A DNA stretch of 46,428 bases from a virus, in IMG/VR virus record IMGVR_UViG_3300036790_000070, positions 1 through 46,428 of that record; one strand, written 5' to 3'. Numbering within the stretch: the first letter of the stretch is position 1; each line of letters opens with the position of its first letter. The notes under the pieces are model-generated. The model had not been told where the DNA came from. It saw only the letters and a program-made list of their open reading frames with translations, and searched no databases. A program made the position numbers and the translations under genes. Of this stretch, positions 37,571-45,590 are shown piece after piece.

Positions 37571-38278
37571 TCACTGAATGATGTCGGGGCTGCCGCCGGG
37601 GTCGGTAAGACCGCCGGAATATTGTCCATAATACGACGACGGCCCGCCTAGCGGGTTTTTGCTGTAATAGCTCGCGGCGTTCTGCGCCAAGTTGGAGAAC
37701 AGCCCAACCCAAGGGCTCTGCTGCCCGGCGGTTTGCGCGCGAAGCTGATCCACGAAGTTCTTCGTATACGACTGTGCACCGAGCCCGTTAAGCCCTGTGC
37801 CCAACGTCTGCATCGCGAGCCCTTCGTTCTGCCGCTGGCGGACCGCCGCGTCCACCGAAGCCATTTCGCCCGCATTGGTGTTGCCGAACTGCTCGACCTG
37901 TTTCTGCGAAGCTGCGGTGCCTGCTTTGTACCGCGAGCTTCCCACCGTGCTCGGCGCAAGCGCCGACACCGATGCGCCGAAGTTGGTGCTGCCGGGAGCG
38001 GTGTTGCCACCCTGTGTCGAGCCCGCGGCGTTCTGCCGGAGGGCGTTGACGAAGGACGTTTCCGCCTGATCCTTGAGCGCGTTCGGATTGTTGCCCGCGA
38101 TTTGCTTCGTCAACTGTTGGACTTGTCCATTAGCCTGATTGCGGATCTGCCCTTGGTCGATGATGCTCTGCGTCTCGCCGTTATTCGCGCGGCTCGCGGC
38201 GTTACTGGCGTTGGCATACTGCCCGCCAGCGCTGACCGCTGCGAGAACTGCCGGGACCCAAAATGCTTCTGTACCCAT
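37571..38278 (-). CDS. MGT-family small internal virion protein 1 (235 aa)
   Basis: A 235-aa protein starting MGTEAFWVPAVLAAVSAGGQ, with a hydrophobic start followed by Asn/Gln/Ala-rich helices (NQANGQVQQLTKQIAGNNPN, VDAAVRQRQNEGLAMQTLGT) and a Tyr/Gly-rich end. This hydrophobic N-terminus plus Gln-rich helical body resembles T7 gp14-type internal core proteins. It shares the opening Met-Gly-Thr with the three genes just upstream. Confidence 0.65.
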   Translation of the reverse strand: MGTEAFWVPAVLAAVSAGGQYANASNAASRANNGETQSIIDQGQIRNQANGQVQQLTKQIAGNNPNALKDQAETSFVNALRQNAAGSTQGGNTAPGSTNFGASVSALAPSTVGSSRYKAGTAASQKQVEQFGNTNAGEMASVDAAVRQRQNEGLAMQTLGTGLNGLGAQSYTKNFVDQLRAQTAGQQSPWVGLFSNLAQNAASYYSKNPLGGPSSYYGQYSGGLTDPGGSPDIIQ

Positions 38279-38280
38279 GG

Positions 38281-38481
38281 CTACACCTTCGGACCTTTCG
38301 GATACGCGCTGCTGCCCTTGGTTTGCTTGACGGCTTTCAGGAAGCCGTTAGCGGCGCCAAGATCCTTCTGCGCTCCAACCGCATCGCCGCGACCCGCATA
38401 CGCAGCCGAGCCCATCGCACGAGACTCCAGGTTCATGTTGCTAGGCCCAACCTTCGGCGCCTTGAAAAAGTGCGTGCCCAT
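38281..38481 (-). CDS. MGT-family small virion protein 2 (66 aa)
   Basis: A 66-aa basic protein beginning MGTHFFKAPKVGPSNMNLES and ending SSAYPKGPKV, rich in Gly, Ala and Lys. Its start overlaps the stop of 38481..38846 as TAATG. It is probably a minor internal virion component by context only. Confidence 0.55.
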   Translation of the reverse strand: MGTHFFKAPKVGPSNMNLESRAMGSAAYAGRGDAVGAQKDLGAANGFLKAVKQTKGSSAYPKGPKV

Positions 38482-38846
38482 TAGAACGCTCCCGGCGCGG
38501 CTGGCTTGGTCGGGTTGGTGCCTGCGTCACCGCCGGCCGACTGATTGGGGTACGGGTTAGGCGTATTCTGCGCCGACCATGAAGCGAAGCGGTTGAAGAA
38601 GCCGCCCGGTGCACTCGGGGTGAACGGACGCCATCCGGCTTGCGCTCCGGGACCTCCCGCGGCGTAGCCAGCATTGGCGCCAGCCAATGTCGGCGCGACA
38701 CCTTGGTACGGGCCGGCGTTGATCGCGGAGCTGCCGGCATTGGCGCTCGCCTGCTGTTGGCGATACTTGTCCGCGCCGGGCAGATGCAATGCATTTGCCA
38801 GCGGGTCCATGCTCGCCACTTTCGAGAAGAACGTTCCTGTACCCAT
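38481..38846 (-). CDS. MGT-family small virion protein 3 (121 aa)
   Basis: A 121-aa protein beginning MGTGTFFSKVASMDPLANAL, then Gln/Ala-rich DKYRQQQASANAGSSAI, and a Pro/Gly/Asn-rich end. Both this start and that of 38281..38481 sit in the same junction sequence TTCTAATGGG, hinting at duplication of the gene start. Function inferred only from its place among ejection proteins. Confidence 0.55.
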   Translation of the reverse strand: MGTGTFFSKVASMDPLANALHLPGADKYRQQQASANAGSSAINAGPYQGVAPTLAGANAGYAAGGPGAQAGWRPFTPSAPGGFFNRFASWSAQNTPNPYPNQSAGGDAGTNPTKPAAPGAF

Positions 38847-39439
38847 TAGAATCCACCTGTGCCGTAGAGACTGCCGATCGGGGAGGTCTGCGCTTTGCGA
38901 TTCGCCGCAGCAGTCTGCTCGTTATTGTACGTATTCGCCGTCGCCGAGAACAAATTGCCGAGCCCGTTGGCGTTGAACGCATTCTGCGCAGCGCCCAAGT
39001 TGGCGCTGTTCGACTGCGCTATCTGCGTCGGAATGGCGCCAGTGAAGTTGCCCTGCTGCGCGAGCGAGATCATCTGGTTCTTTGAGTTGATATCCGCCTG
39101 CTCCAGTGCGGACGTGCCGGCCTGCGCCTGCTGCGACGCTTGGAGCAACCCTTGGGTGTAGTCCTTCTGGAGCTGAGTGTTGGCATCCGTCGCCGCCGAG
39201 CCCCCCGTCAAGCCGCTCCGCGCCATGGCGAATTTCAGGTTGCGTGCGTTGGTGGCTTCCTGGTTGTTTACCTGACCGGTTAGGTAACTGCCAAGGTTCT
39301 GGCCGTACTGCTGGTACTGCGACTGCCGGTTGGGGCTGCCATAGGCATTATTGATCTGCGCAACGGATTGCGAGATCTGCTGTTGCTGCTGTTGATTTGC
39401 AGCATTGGCCGCATTGGCGGCGCTTGAACCAGTACCCAT
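38846..39439 (-). CDS. MGT-family internal virion protein 4 (197 aa)
   Basis: A 197-aa protein beginning MGTGSSAANAANAANQQQQQ, extremely rich in Asn, Gln and Ala. The body is helical, with SLYGTGGF at the end. Similar Gln/Asn/Ala-rich proteins in podoviruses sit next to gp13- and gp14-like genes and are internal virion components. It overlaps the next gene by TAATG and begins one base before the upstream stop. Confidence 0.6.
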   Translation of the reverse strand: MGTGSSAANAANAANQQQQQQISQSVAQINNAYGSPNRQSQYQQYGQNLGSYLTGQVNNQEATNARNLKFAMARSGLTGGSAATDANTQLQKDYTQGLLQASQQAQAGTSALEQADINSKNQMISLAQQGNFTGAIPTQIAQSNSANLGAAQNAFNANGLGNLFSATANTYNNEQTAAANRKAQTSPIGSLYGTGGF

Positions 39440-39440
39440 C

Positions 39441-39926
39441 TCAGTGCCTCACTCGCGAAAAAATCACGGCATCGCTACCGTCAGCGCAATATCTCCAGAG
39501 TGTGGCCTCGCGAGTATACCCCAAAAAGCCATACCATTTCTCGATCTCCGGCCGGGCCGCGAGCCGCGCCGCCGGGACGATGCACTCCAGCCGGTGCGCC
39601 TCGCCGCTCGATAGCATGGCGTCCATGGCACGTCTGCATACGCGGGTGACGCTGAACCAGTGGGTCGTCCACGCGCTCGGCGTCGTGAGGAGGAAGTCTC
39701 GCCATACGCCCCGGCGCTGCGGGACGAAGCCGCCGATAACGATTGGCTCGTTGCCTTCTTTCACTACCCACTTCGGGCCGGCCACTTCGTAGTTGCCAAC
39801 CGCCGCGCGATCAATATCGTAAGCCTCGCCGACGAACGATTCGATCTGCCGCTGTTCATCAAGCGGCATGGCAGCGCACACCTTGATGAAATCGAGCATG
39901 AAGGGATTGGTGTAAACCTTGATCAT
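39441..39926 (-). CDS. GNAT-fold virion-assembly protein (T7 gp13-like, DUF2833)
   Basis: A 161-aa protein starting at ATG 39926 by ATGA overlap. The acetyltransferase-like fold can be traced through PIVIGGFVPQRRGVWRDFLL, WFSVTRVCRRAMDAML, HRLECIVPAARL and IEKWYGFLGYTREATLWRYC then DGSDAVIFSRV. Podoviruses often carry such a DUF2833 protein beside internal-core genes (T7 gp13), where acetyltransferase activity is unproven. Here it lies between the gp10-like protein and the ejection proteins. Confidence 0.75.
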   Translation of the reverse strand: MIKVYTNPFMLDFIKVCAAMPLDEQRQIESFVGEAYDIDRAAVGNYEVAGPKWVVKEGNEPIVIGGFVPQRRGVWRDFLLTTPSAWTTHWFSVTRVCRRAMDAMLSSGEAHRLECIVPAARLAARPEIEKWYGFLGYTREATLWRYCADGSDAVIFSRVRH

Positions 39927-42679
39927 CCGGTGGCTCCAGCGCCGCCCTGCGGGGCGACGTAAAGATTGGCGGCTTCCCACGTCCATGCGTTCGCACTCGA
40001 CGAGCTGCCGGCGAAAGTGAGGATCAGCGAATAGCTCGGCGCGTTGCAGGGAATCGGGATCGGTTCGCCCGGCACGGTGTCGGCAATCGTTACGAGATAG
40101 GGTGCCGTGACGCTCGTCGAAGTGGTGAACGTCGGCGCGTCATTGAACGAAGATTTGTCGGACTGGTTGAAACCGACCTGAATTGACACACTTCCGTCAC
40201 CTACGATATCGATGCCTACCAGCATTTTGTTAAGGCCAAGCACGCCGGCATTTAAGTACGGCCACTGCATGATGCCGTTGAACGGAATATTCTCGGCGCC
40301 GGCCGAGCCAGGCGCGTCGTCGCAGCCCACCACTTGATCGGTGAAGCTCCACACCAGATTGCCGAGCGTACGCACGTAGAGCGTGCCGCCGTTCAGTGTC
40401 CAGTCGGTGATTTGATCCGGGAAGAGGTAGCGGCTCCACGCTTTGATGCCTTGCCCGTTGATGGTGAGAACGAACGCCTGCGCGCCGAAGATGAGCCAAT
40501 ATTGACCGCGACCGGGGTAATACAGGGAGAGCGGATCATAGGTTCCCGCGTTCAACTGCGCCTTGACAAGCGGGTCTACCGGCTGTCCAAGGCTGCCGAT
40601 AGCCATGTTGGCGGTAGCACCTATGGTGCCGATATCGCGCACGCCGACTTCGGTGAGCAGCAAGAGGTTGTTCGCAACGGACTGCGCGGCGCGCGGCCAC
40701 GTCGAGCCAATGGGCTGCGCGTCCAGGATAGCCATGTTGGCCGGATCCGGGTCGATCTGCCACATCTGATAGCCGCCCGCGTTGAAAGCCATCAGGTTGG
40801 AGCGGTATAGCGCGAGCATCGCGACCGGGTTGTCGCCGTAATTGTTGAGCCCGGTCGGCAAATAGCCAGCGTTGTCCGGCGTGGTGAAGTCCGTGGGATT
40901 CACCGCGGCCGAATACGACACGATATCCTTGTTGCCCTTGAACACATGCGACGCGCCGAGCGCAGTCGGGATGGTCTGCGGGTCATTGATGTCAGAGATG
41001 ACGCGACTAACGCATTCCCAGGACATGCTGCACGCGCTGGTAATGGAGCCGTTCGCGTCGGTGAATGTGCTCGGGTCTTGCACCGAGTTGCCGACGACGG
41101 TGGAGAATACCGGCTCCGTCGCGCCGGACTGCATTAGCGGGATCGCCTCCCACGTAATGATCGACGTGCCTATCGCCTCCCACGTCACCTTGCCATCTAT
41201 CACGGTATCGCCCGCGATCGTCGGCCACACTGGCTGCGCGGTGCCCGAACTGGCCGGCGCGGACTGCACCGCTTCGTACAGGAAGTTGCTGATCGCGGCC
41301 GGCGTCTCCAAGCTCCATTCGCAAAGGTCCGCGAAGCCGGTGTTGCGGGAGTCGGTGCCGCTGCCGGCGCCAATCGCGAGCTTTACCTGCGTCGCGCCAG
41401 AGGGCGCCGTTCCGGTCACCGATACTTTCCGGTAGCCGCCGTTCTCTGCGTGCGTAGAGACCGACGCGCTGATGAACGTGCCGGTAGAGGTGTACCAGTT
41501 GAGTTGAATCCAAAGGTCCAAATTCGCGCCGCTGTTGGCCGGGTTCAGGTAGGCCGACGCTGTCACCGACTGGCCCGGCGTGCAGGCGCCGAACGTGTTC
41601 ATGATGGCAAAGTCACCGCCCGCCTGCGTTGCGCCGGTCGGGAACGATATGCACCATGCGCCCTGGTACGCTCCGGTCTCCGAGTACGCCCAGTTGGTAG
41701 CGGATGATACGAAGTCCCAACTGCCATCGTCCCCGTCTTCGAAGTCGCCATTGGGAATCGCGTTGGTGAAAGCGCCTTGGGTGTTGGTCGGCATGACGAC
41801 GGCGCCTGGCGCGTACAGCGTCCCCGCTTTCCATGTCGTAACCTTGGTTGAGGCAGTCGTCGGGAGCGTCAAGCTACTCGAAGCCGGCGTGCCCTGCCCC
41901 GCTATCGTCGAAGAATCACCGTAGCGATCAGTGATATTGCCGCCAAGGTTCTGAGCGCTCGTCGTCGTAGTCGCTTGCGTAGTGCCCGCATCGCTCGATG
42001 AGGTATCAAAGTCGCCGAACTCCTGGATCTGCCCCGCCGATACTGTAGGCCATACGGGTTCGCTCGCGCCAGTGTGAGGATTCGTTCCTGCGACGGAGAT
42101 CGCTTTGTAGGCGTACCCGGTGTATTCATTCGGCTCGATGATAGTGGCAGACGTGATCGTCGTGTCCGCGGTCCAGAGCGGATTCTGCGGGAAGTTCCGC
42201 ACCGCGAGATACGCGAGCCCGTTCGGCACGTCCGGCGTGACGATGCTCCCGGTGGTGTACACGGTCTCCGAAGTCCACGCGCCATTCGATTGGAGCCAGT
42301 AATCGAACACCAGGCCGTCGCTGAACTGCGCGGTGACGAAGGGAAAACCCATGAACGGCTTCGCAAACCAAATCTTGGTCGGCGTCGCCGTCGAGTTGAC
42401 CGGGCTTATCAGAAGGTTCAACTGGTACCCATCCGGCACCGTTGCGGTGGACGTGGTGTATGTTCCGCCGAAGATGTTGAACACACCATCGACCGCCATG
42501 AGCCCGACGCTATTCGTATCGAGCGTAGCGGCGCGCAGCGTCCCCTCGCGGGGCACCGTCGAGCCATCGTTGGTGATGTAGGCATTCACCAAATCGTACA
42601 GACGGTTCGCCGATGCCGCGCCCTTAACGGTGAGCCGGTTGATGCCGCCTTGCAGGGTGGTGAGCGCGATCGGTTGCAT
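39923..42679 (-). CDS. P22 gp10-like tail/DNA-stabilisation protein with inserted carbohydrate-binding-type modules
   Basis: A 918-aa protein. The start (MQPIALTTLQGGINRLTVKG then NRLYDLVNAYITNDGSTVPR) and the end (DPDPANMAILDAQPIGSTWP ... SVANNLLLLTEVGVRDIGTI, and WSRYLFPDQITDWTLNGGTL) follow the P22 gp10 packaged-DNA stabilisation family. Inserted between are repeated short modules ending 'G.sEPVWPT..G...DG.vtWeai' (around residues 205, 490 and 530) and a jelly-roll-like domain (about 310-460) beginning NAIPNGDFEDGDDGSWDFVS, similar to CBM4/9-type carbohydrate-binding modules. The family's usual length is about 470 aa, so half the protein is insertion. It would cap the portal and perhaps touch the cell surface. 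Confidence 0.75.
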   Translation of the reverse strand: MQPIALTTLQGGINRLTVKGAASANRLYDLVNAYITNDGSTVPREGTLRAATLDTNSVGLMAVDGVFNIFGGTYTTSTATVPDGYQLNLLISPVNSTATPTKIWFAKPFMGFPFVTAQFSDGLVFDYWLQSNGAWTSETVYTTGSIVTPDVPNGLAYLAVRNFPQNPLWTADTTITSATIIEPNEYTGYAYKAISVAGTNPHTGASEPVWPTVSAGQIQEFGDFDTSSSDAGTTQATTTTSAQNLGGNITDRYGDSSTIAGQGTPASSSLTLPTTASTKVTTWKAGTLYAPGAVVMPTNTQGAFTNAIPNGDFEDGDDGSWDFVSSATNWAYSETGAYQGAWCISFPTGATQAGGDFAIMNTFGACTPGQSVTASAYLNPANSGANLDLWIQLNWYTSTGTFISASVSTHAENGGYRKVSVTGTAPSGATQVKLAIGAGSGTDSRNTGFADLCEWSLETPAAISNFLYEAVQSAPASSGTAQPVWPTIAGDTVIDGKVTWEAIGTSIITWEAIPLMQSGATEPVFSTVVGNSVQDPSTFTDANGSITSACSMSWECVSRVISDINDPQTIPTALGASHVFKGNKDIVSYSAAVNPTDFTTPDNAGYLPTGLNNYGDNPVAMLALYRSNLMAFNAGGYQMWQIDPDPANMAILDAQPIGSTWPRAAQSVANNLLLLTEVGVRDIGTIGATANMAIGSLGQPVDPLVKAQLNAGTYDPLSLYYPGRGQYWLIFGAQAFVLTINGQGIKAWSRYLFPDQITDWTLNGGTLYVRTLGNLVWSFTDQVVGCDDAPGSAGAENIPFNGIMQWPYLNAGVLGLNKMLVGIDIVGDGSVSIQVGFNQSDKSSFNDAPTFTTSTSVTAPYLVTIADTVPGEPIPIPCNAPSYSLILTFAGSSSSANAWTWEAANLYVAPQGGAGATG

Positions 42680-44370
42680 CAGCCGCCCTGATTATCCTGG
42701 TACTGGATCAGCGTCGGCCGCACAGCCGGCGGGACCGCAATAGTTCCGGGGATGTAGCTCGCCGTCTGGTGCGTGCCGGCGATCAACTCCAAGCGGTAGG
42801 CATTCGCCTGCGCCTCTATGTTGTTCGCATCCGGCTGGCCGTAGTGCGCCTTCGAGTTTGCGAGCGCGTGCAGAAACACCAGTTCCGCGTCGAGAGTCGT
42901 CGAGCTTGTATCAAGCGCGAAGCTCATCAAACCAAAGTGGCCCTTCATCCACATCCAATAGGTCTGATCGGGCGCCGGGTAGACTTCGATCGCCTGCCGG
43001 ATCTCGTAGCGCGCCGGGCGCCACGGCTTTGAGATCATCGTGTAGAGCTGCGGCGGAATACCCTGAATAAGTGGATACCAGACGTTCCGCGAGTCTTGGA
43101 TGCCAGCCCACTCGATCGTCTTGTTCGGGTCCATATTGAACCCGGACAGCACGTTCTCATCGTTGTCGAGCAGCGAGTAGAAACGCTGCCCCGGACTGAT
43201 CTTCCAGCGGAACATGTGCGTCGTGTGGAGCTGCTTGTAGCGCCGATAGAGATACTTCTGCGCACTCTGCAAGAAGTCGTTCACGAGCGCCGCCATGCCC
43301 GGCGGCGGGTTCGCCGCGGAGGTCCCGAAGCCCAAGCGGACCAGGATGCGCTGCCGGAGGTTGGCGAGCGTATCGGTCTGCACCGAATTGTCGGTGTACG
43401 CCGCATTGTAGCCGATCGGATCAAACGGGTCCGGGTAGTCCCACGCGAGCGTCTCGTTGATGTTCCGGGTGATCGAGACCGCGACTTGCGAGAGCGCGGC
43501 GGTGCTGCTCGGCGTTCCGCCTTGCGCATACACCTGGACTTGGAACGTCGTCGCACCGATCAGATTCACATCGACGACGCCGTTCTGCAAGCCGCTCAAC
43601 TGGGTTTGCGGCAGAAGCGTCGCGGTAGTCCATGTCGCGCCGTCGGTAGAGTAGGCGAGGATCGCGCCGCTGCCGTCCGTCGCAGTCGAGGTCACGCTCC
43701 ATTGCAAGCTCGCGATGCCGGTGTAGTACGCGGGATCACCGATGAAGGTGATCGGACTGCCGGAGTCCGCAGTGAAAGCGTTGACGTTGAACCAATACCG
43801 CCCGTCGCCGTTCTGCGGGTAGTTCGTGTCTTCCGGCACTTGGTCGAACTCACTCGGCGGTTGATTGCCGAGAGCATCCTGCCATGCGCGGGGATCGGTG
43901 ATATCCCCTTTGCCCTGCGGCGCTATGGGCGGCGGGATGATCCACGTCAGATTCGTTGTAGAGCCCGACGTGAACTCCAGCGCGGTATCCGGCCAGAGCC
44001 AGAACGGCGCCGTGGTGTCGGATCCGATCGGCTGACCTTCGATCGTGCTGGTACCGGTCGGGTAGAAATCCGCTGCGGTGGTGAGGTACGTCTGCACCGA
44101 TCCGGCCGGAAGCTTCTGTACTTGAACCTGCGTGAAGAACGTCGCGGTATCGACGGTCGAGTCGAACCCTATCATCAGGTAGTTCGTACCGTCGATGTTG
44201 CAGACTCCCGCCGCTTGGAGCGCGGAGCCATTCAGATTGATGTTGCTCGCGGTGCCAATGAGCCCGGTAGGCGTGCCGGTCGAGTCCGCGATGTACCCGG
44301 TGAATACAGACTCCCACGTTCCGCCGAAGGGGCCGGAGCCAGCGCGACTGGAGATCACGGAAGTCGTCAT
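42679..44370 (-). CDS. Head-tail adaptor with N-terminal extension
   Basis: A 563-aa protein. The C-terminal 250 residues (LRQRILVRLGFGTSAANPPP, LVNDFLQSAQKYLYRRYKQL, MFRWKISPGQRFYSLLDND, MWMKGHFGLMSFALD) match the podovirus tail adaptor/tubular protein A-type fold that sits under the portal. The N-terminal 310 residues are Ser/Thr/Gly-rich beta structure with 'ilaYStDGaTWttAtllpq' style discoidin or sugar-binding-like motifs and would project outward. Adaptors are usually about 200 aa, so this is a fusion. TAGGAG precedes the ATG at 44370; the start is 20 bases after the terminator. Confidence 0.75.
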   Translation of the reverse strand: MTTSVISSRAGSGPFGGTWESVFTGYIADSTGTPTGLIGTASNINLNGSALQAAGVCNIDGTNYLMIGFDSTVDTATFFTQVQVQKLPAGSVQTYLTTAADFYPTGTSTIEGQPIGSDTTAPFWLWPDTALEFTSGSTTNLTWIIPPPIAPQGKGDITDPRAWQDALGNQPPSEFDQVPEDTNYPQNGDGRYWFNVNAFTADSGSPITFIGDPAYYTGIASLQWSVTSTATDGSGAILAYSTDGATWTTATLLPQTQLSGLQNGVVDVNLIGATTFQVQVYAQGGTPSSTAALSQVAVSITRNINETLAWDYPDPFDPIGYNAAYTDNSVQTDTLANLRQRILVRLGFGTSAANPPPGMAALVNDFLQSAQKYLYRRYKQLHTTHMFRWKISPGQRFYSLLDNDENVLSGFNMDPNKTIEWAGIQDSRNVWYPLIQGIPPQLYTMISKPWRPARYEIRQAIEVYPAPDQTYWMWMKGHFGLMSFALDTSSTTLDAELVFLHALANSKAHYGQPDANNIEAQANAYRLELIAGTHQTASYIPGTIAVPPAVRPTLIQYQDNQGG

Positions 44371-44389
44371 GCAATTCTCCTAAACAAAA

Positions 44390-44417
44390 ATGGCTCCGAG
44401 CTTGCGCCCGGAGCCAT
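44390..44417 (-). terminator. Rho-independent terminator of the capsid unit
   Basis: On the minus strand, ATGGCTCCG (44417..44409) and CGGAGCCAT (44398..44390) form a perfect nine-bp stem with a ten-base loop, followed by TTTTTG. Just upstream (44438..44421) a second perfect hairpin, CTATCGC-GCGT-GCGATAG, precedes it. Together they end the coat/decoration transcript, leaving downstream tail genes to read-through. Confidence 0.88.
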
Positions 44418-44447
44418 GAACTATCGCACGCGCGATAGGAGCCCCAC

Positions 44448-44855
44448 TCAACTCAGCAGGCTGTCGTTGACGGCGGGCTCGTAAGCCTCTCGTCGCGCAC
44501 GTTTGGCGGGTTTGGGAGCTGCCTTCCCTGCCGCAGCCTCGGCCGCTTGCGCGGCGTCAATCAACTTCCTCAACTCGGTCACACCGCGGCGTCCATTGCC
44601 GAACACCGAATTGGCATGTGCAATGCCGCTCTTCGGGTCGGCGCCATACGCCTTCGTCAACCGGGCCAATTCCGCCGTCGCATCGGGGTATTCCGCCGGA
44701 TGGGCGGGCGTCCCTTCGACCTTCACGAACTCATCCGTGGGCTCCACGTTACCTGGATCGAACAGAAACTCCAGGACCGGGATTTCCCAGGGCGGGACGG
44801 CACGGTTATGGACCGTGTTTCCGTCCCGCGTCACTTTCACTATCTCATGTCGCAT
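44448..44855 (-). CDS. Small head protein of unknown function
   Basis: A 135-aa protein beginning MRHEIVKVTRDGNTVHNRAV followed by PPWEIPVLEFLFDPGNVEPT. The middle (ATAELARLTKAYGADPKSGI, FGNGRRGVTELRKLIDAAQA) is helical and the tail Ala/Lys-rich (GKAAPKPAKRARREAYEPAV). Proteins of this type often follow the coat gene in podoviruses. It is the last gene before the terminator. Confidence 0.65.
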   Translation of the reverse strand: MRHEIVKVTRDGNTVHNRAVPPWEIPVLEFLFDPGNVEPTDEFVKVEGTPAHPAEYPDATAELARLTKAYGADPKSGIAHANSVFGNGRRGVTELRKLIDAAQAAEAAAGKAAPKPAKRARREAYEPAVNDSLLS

Positions 44856-44885
44856 TGTGGCTCACTCAATGACGATCGTTTCCGA

Positions 44886-45551
44886 TCAATTTTGTATCAA
44901 TACCAGAGTCGAGGTGCTGCCCGACGCTACGATCCAGTCGTATGCCAGCGAGCAGATGATTGGCGCGCTCCCGCCGATCGTCGCAATGACGTTCCAAGTT
45001 CCCGGCCCGATCGGGTTGCCGTAGACAGTCGTCTTGTCCGCCGCCCCGAAGAGCGTGATCGGAAGAGACGATAGGCCCGTACCAGACACCGCGCCGTAGT
45101 TCTCGGCGACCACGGAGTACCCCGGTTTGAAGGGGAGAACCGTGCCGTCAATCTGATTCGACAGCAAGTGGACGATCGGCTGCCCGGCCTGGGTCGCCAG
45201 CGTGTTGCCCAACGTGCTCCACGAAGCCAGCGAAGAGACAGAGGCTCCCTTCGATGTGCTCACGGTGAACGTGTTGGTAGCGCTGATGCCCGACACGTAA
45301 TACGTGGTGGACAGAGCGATGACCCCTGCGCCGGCATTCTGGGTCGTCTGCGCCGGATTGGCGAAACCTTCGACGGTGAACGATACCGCATCATTCAGCG
45401 ACGGGGTGTATCCCGGCACCGAGATGATGGACGGCGTCGCGGCTGTCAAGGTCGCAGCCAGGGGGTCGCCGAAAGGAACCGGCGCCTTGTCGTAGGGAAG
45501 ATAGATCGGCTGCGTGCCGGCGGCGGTCGCAGTGGTGATCAGGATTTGCAT
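44886..45551 (-). CDS. Head decoration-like protein
   Basis: A 221-aa Ser/Thr/Ala/Gly-rich beta protein (MQILITTATAAGTQPIYLPY...). Features such as SVPGYTPSLNDAVSFTVEGF and PGTWNVIATIGGSAPIICSL suggest Ig-like or jelly-roll strands. It is coded just downstream of the coat gene, where cement or decoration proteins usually lie. The sequence does not fix its exact attachment site. Confidence 0.65.
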   Translation of the reverse strand: MQILITTATAAGTQPIYLPYDKAPVPFGDPLAATLTAATPSIISVPGYTPSLNDAVSFTVEGFANPAQTTQNAGAGVIALSTTYYVSGISATNTFTVSTSKGASVSSLASWSTLGNTLATQAGQPIVHLLSNQIDGTVLPFKPGYSVVAENYGAVSGTGLSSLPITLFGAADKTTVYGNPIGPGTWNVIATIGGSAPIICSLAYDWIVASGSTSTLVLIQN

Positions 45552-45590
45552 GTCAGTATGTCCTCTGAGAAATGGATGTCAATGGATGGA

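Noticed and set aside
37564-37629. Longer N-terminus for the 36157..37563 protein
   Set aside because: It would overlap the preceding gene by 59 bases and gives an atypical start; ATG 37563 fits the close packing.
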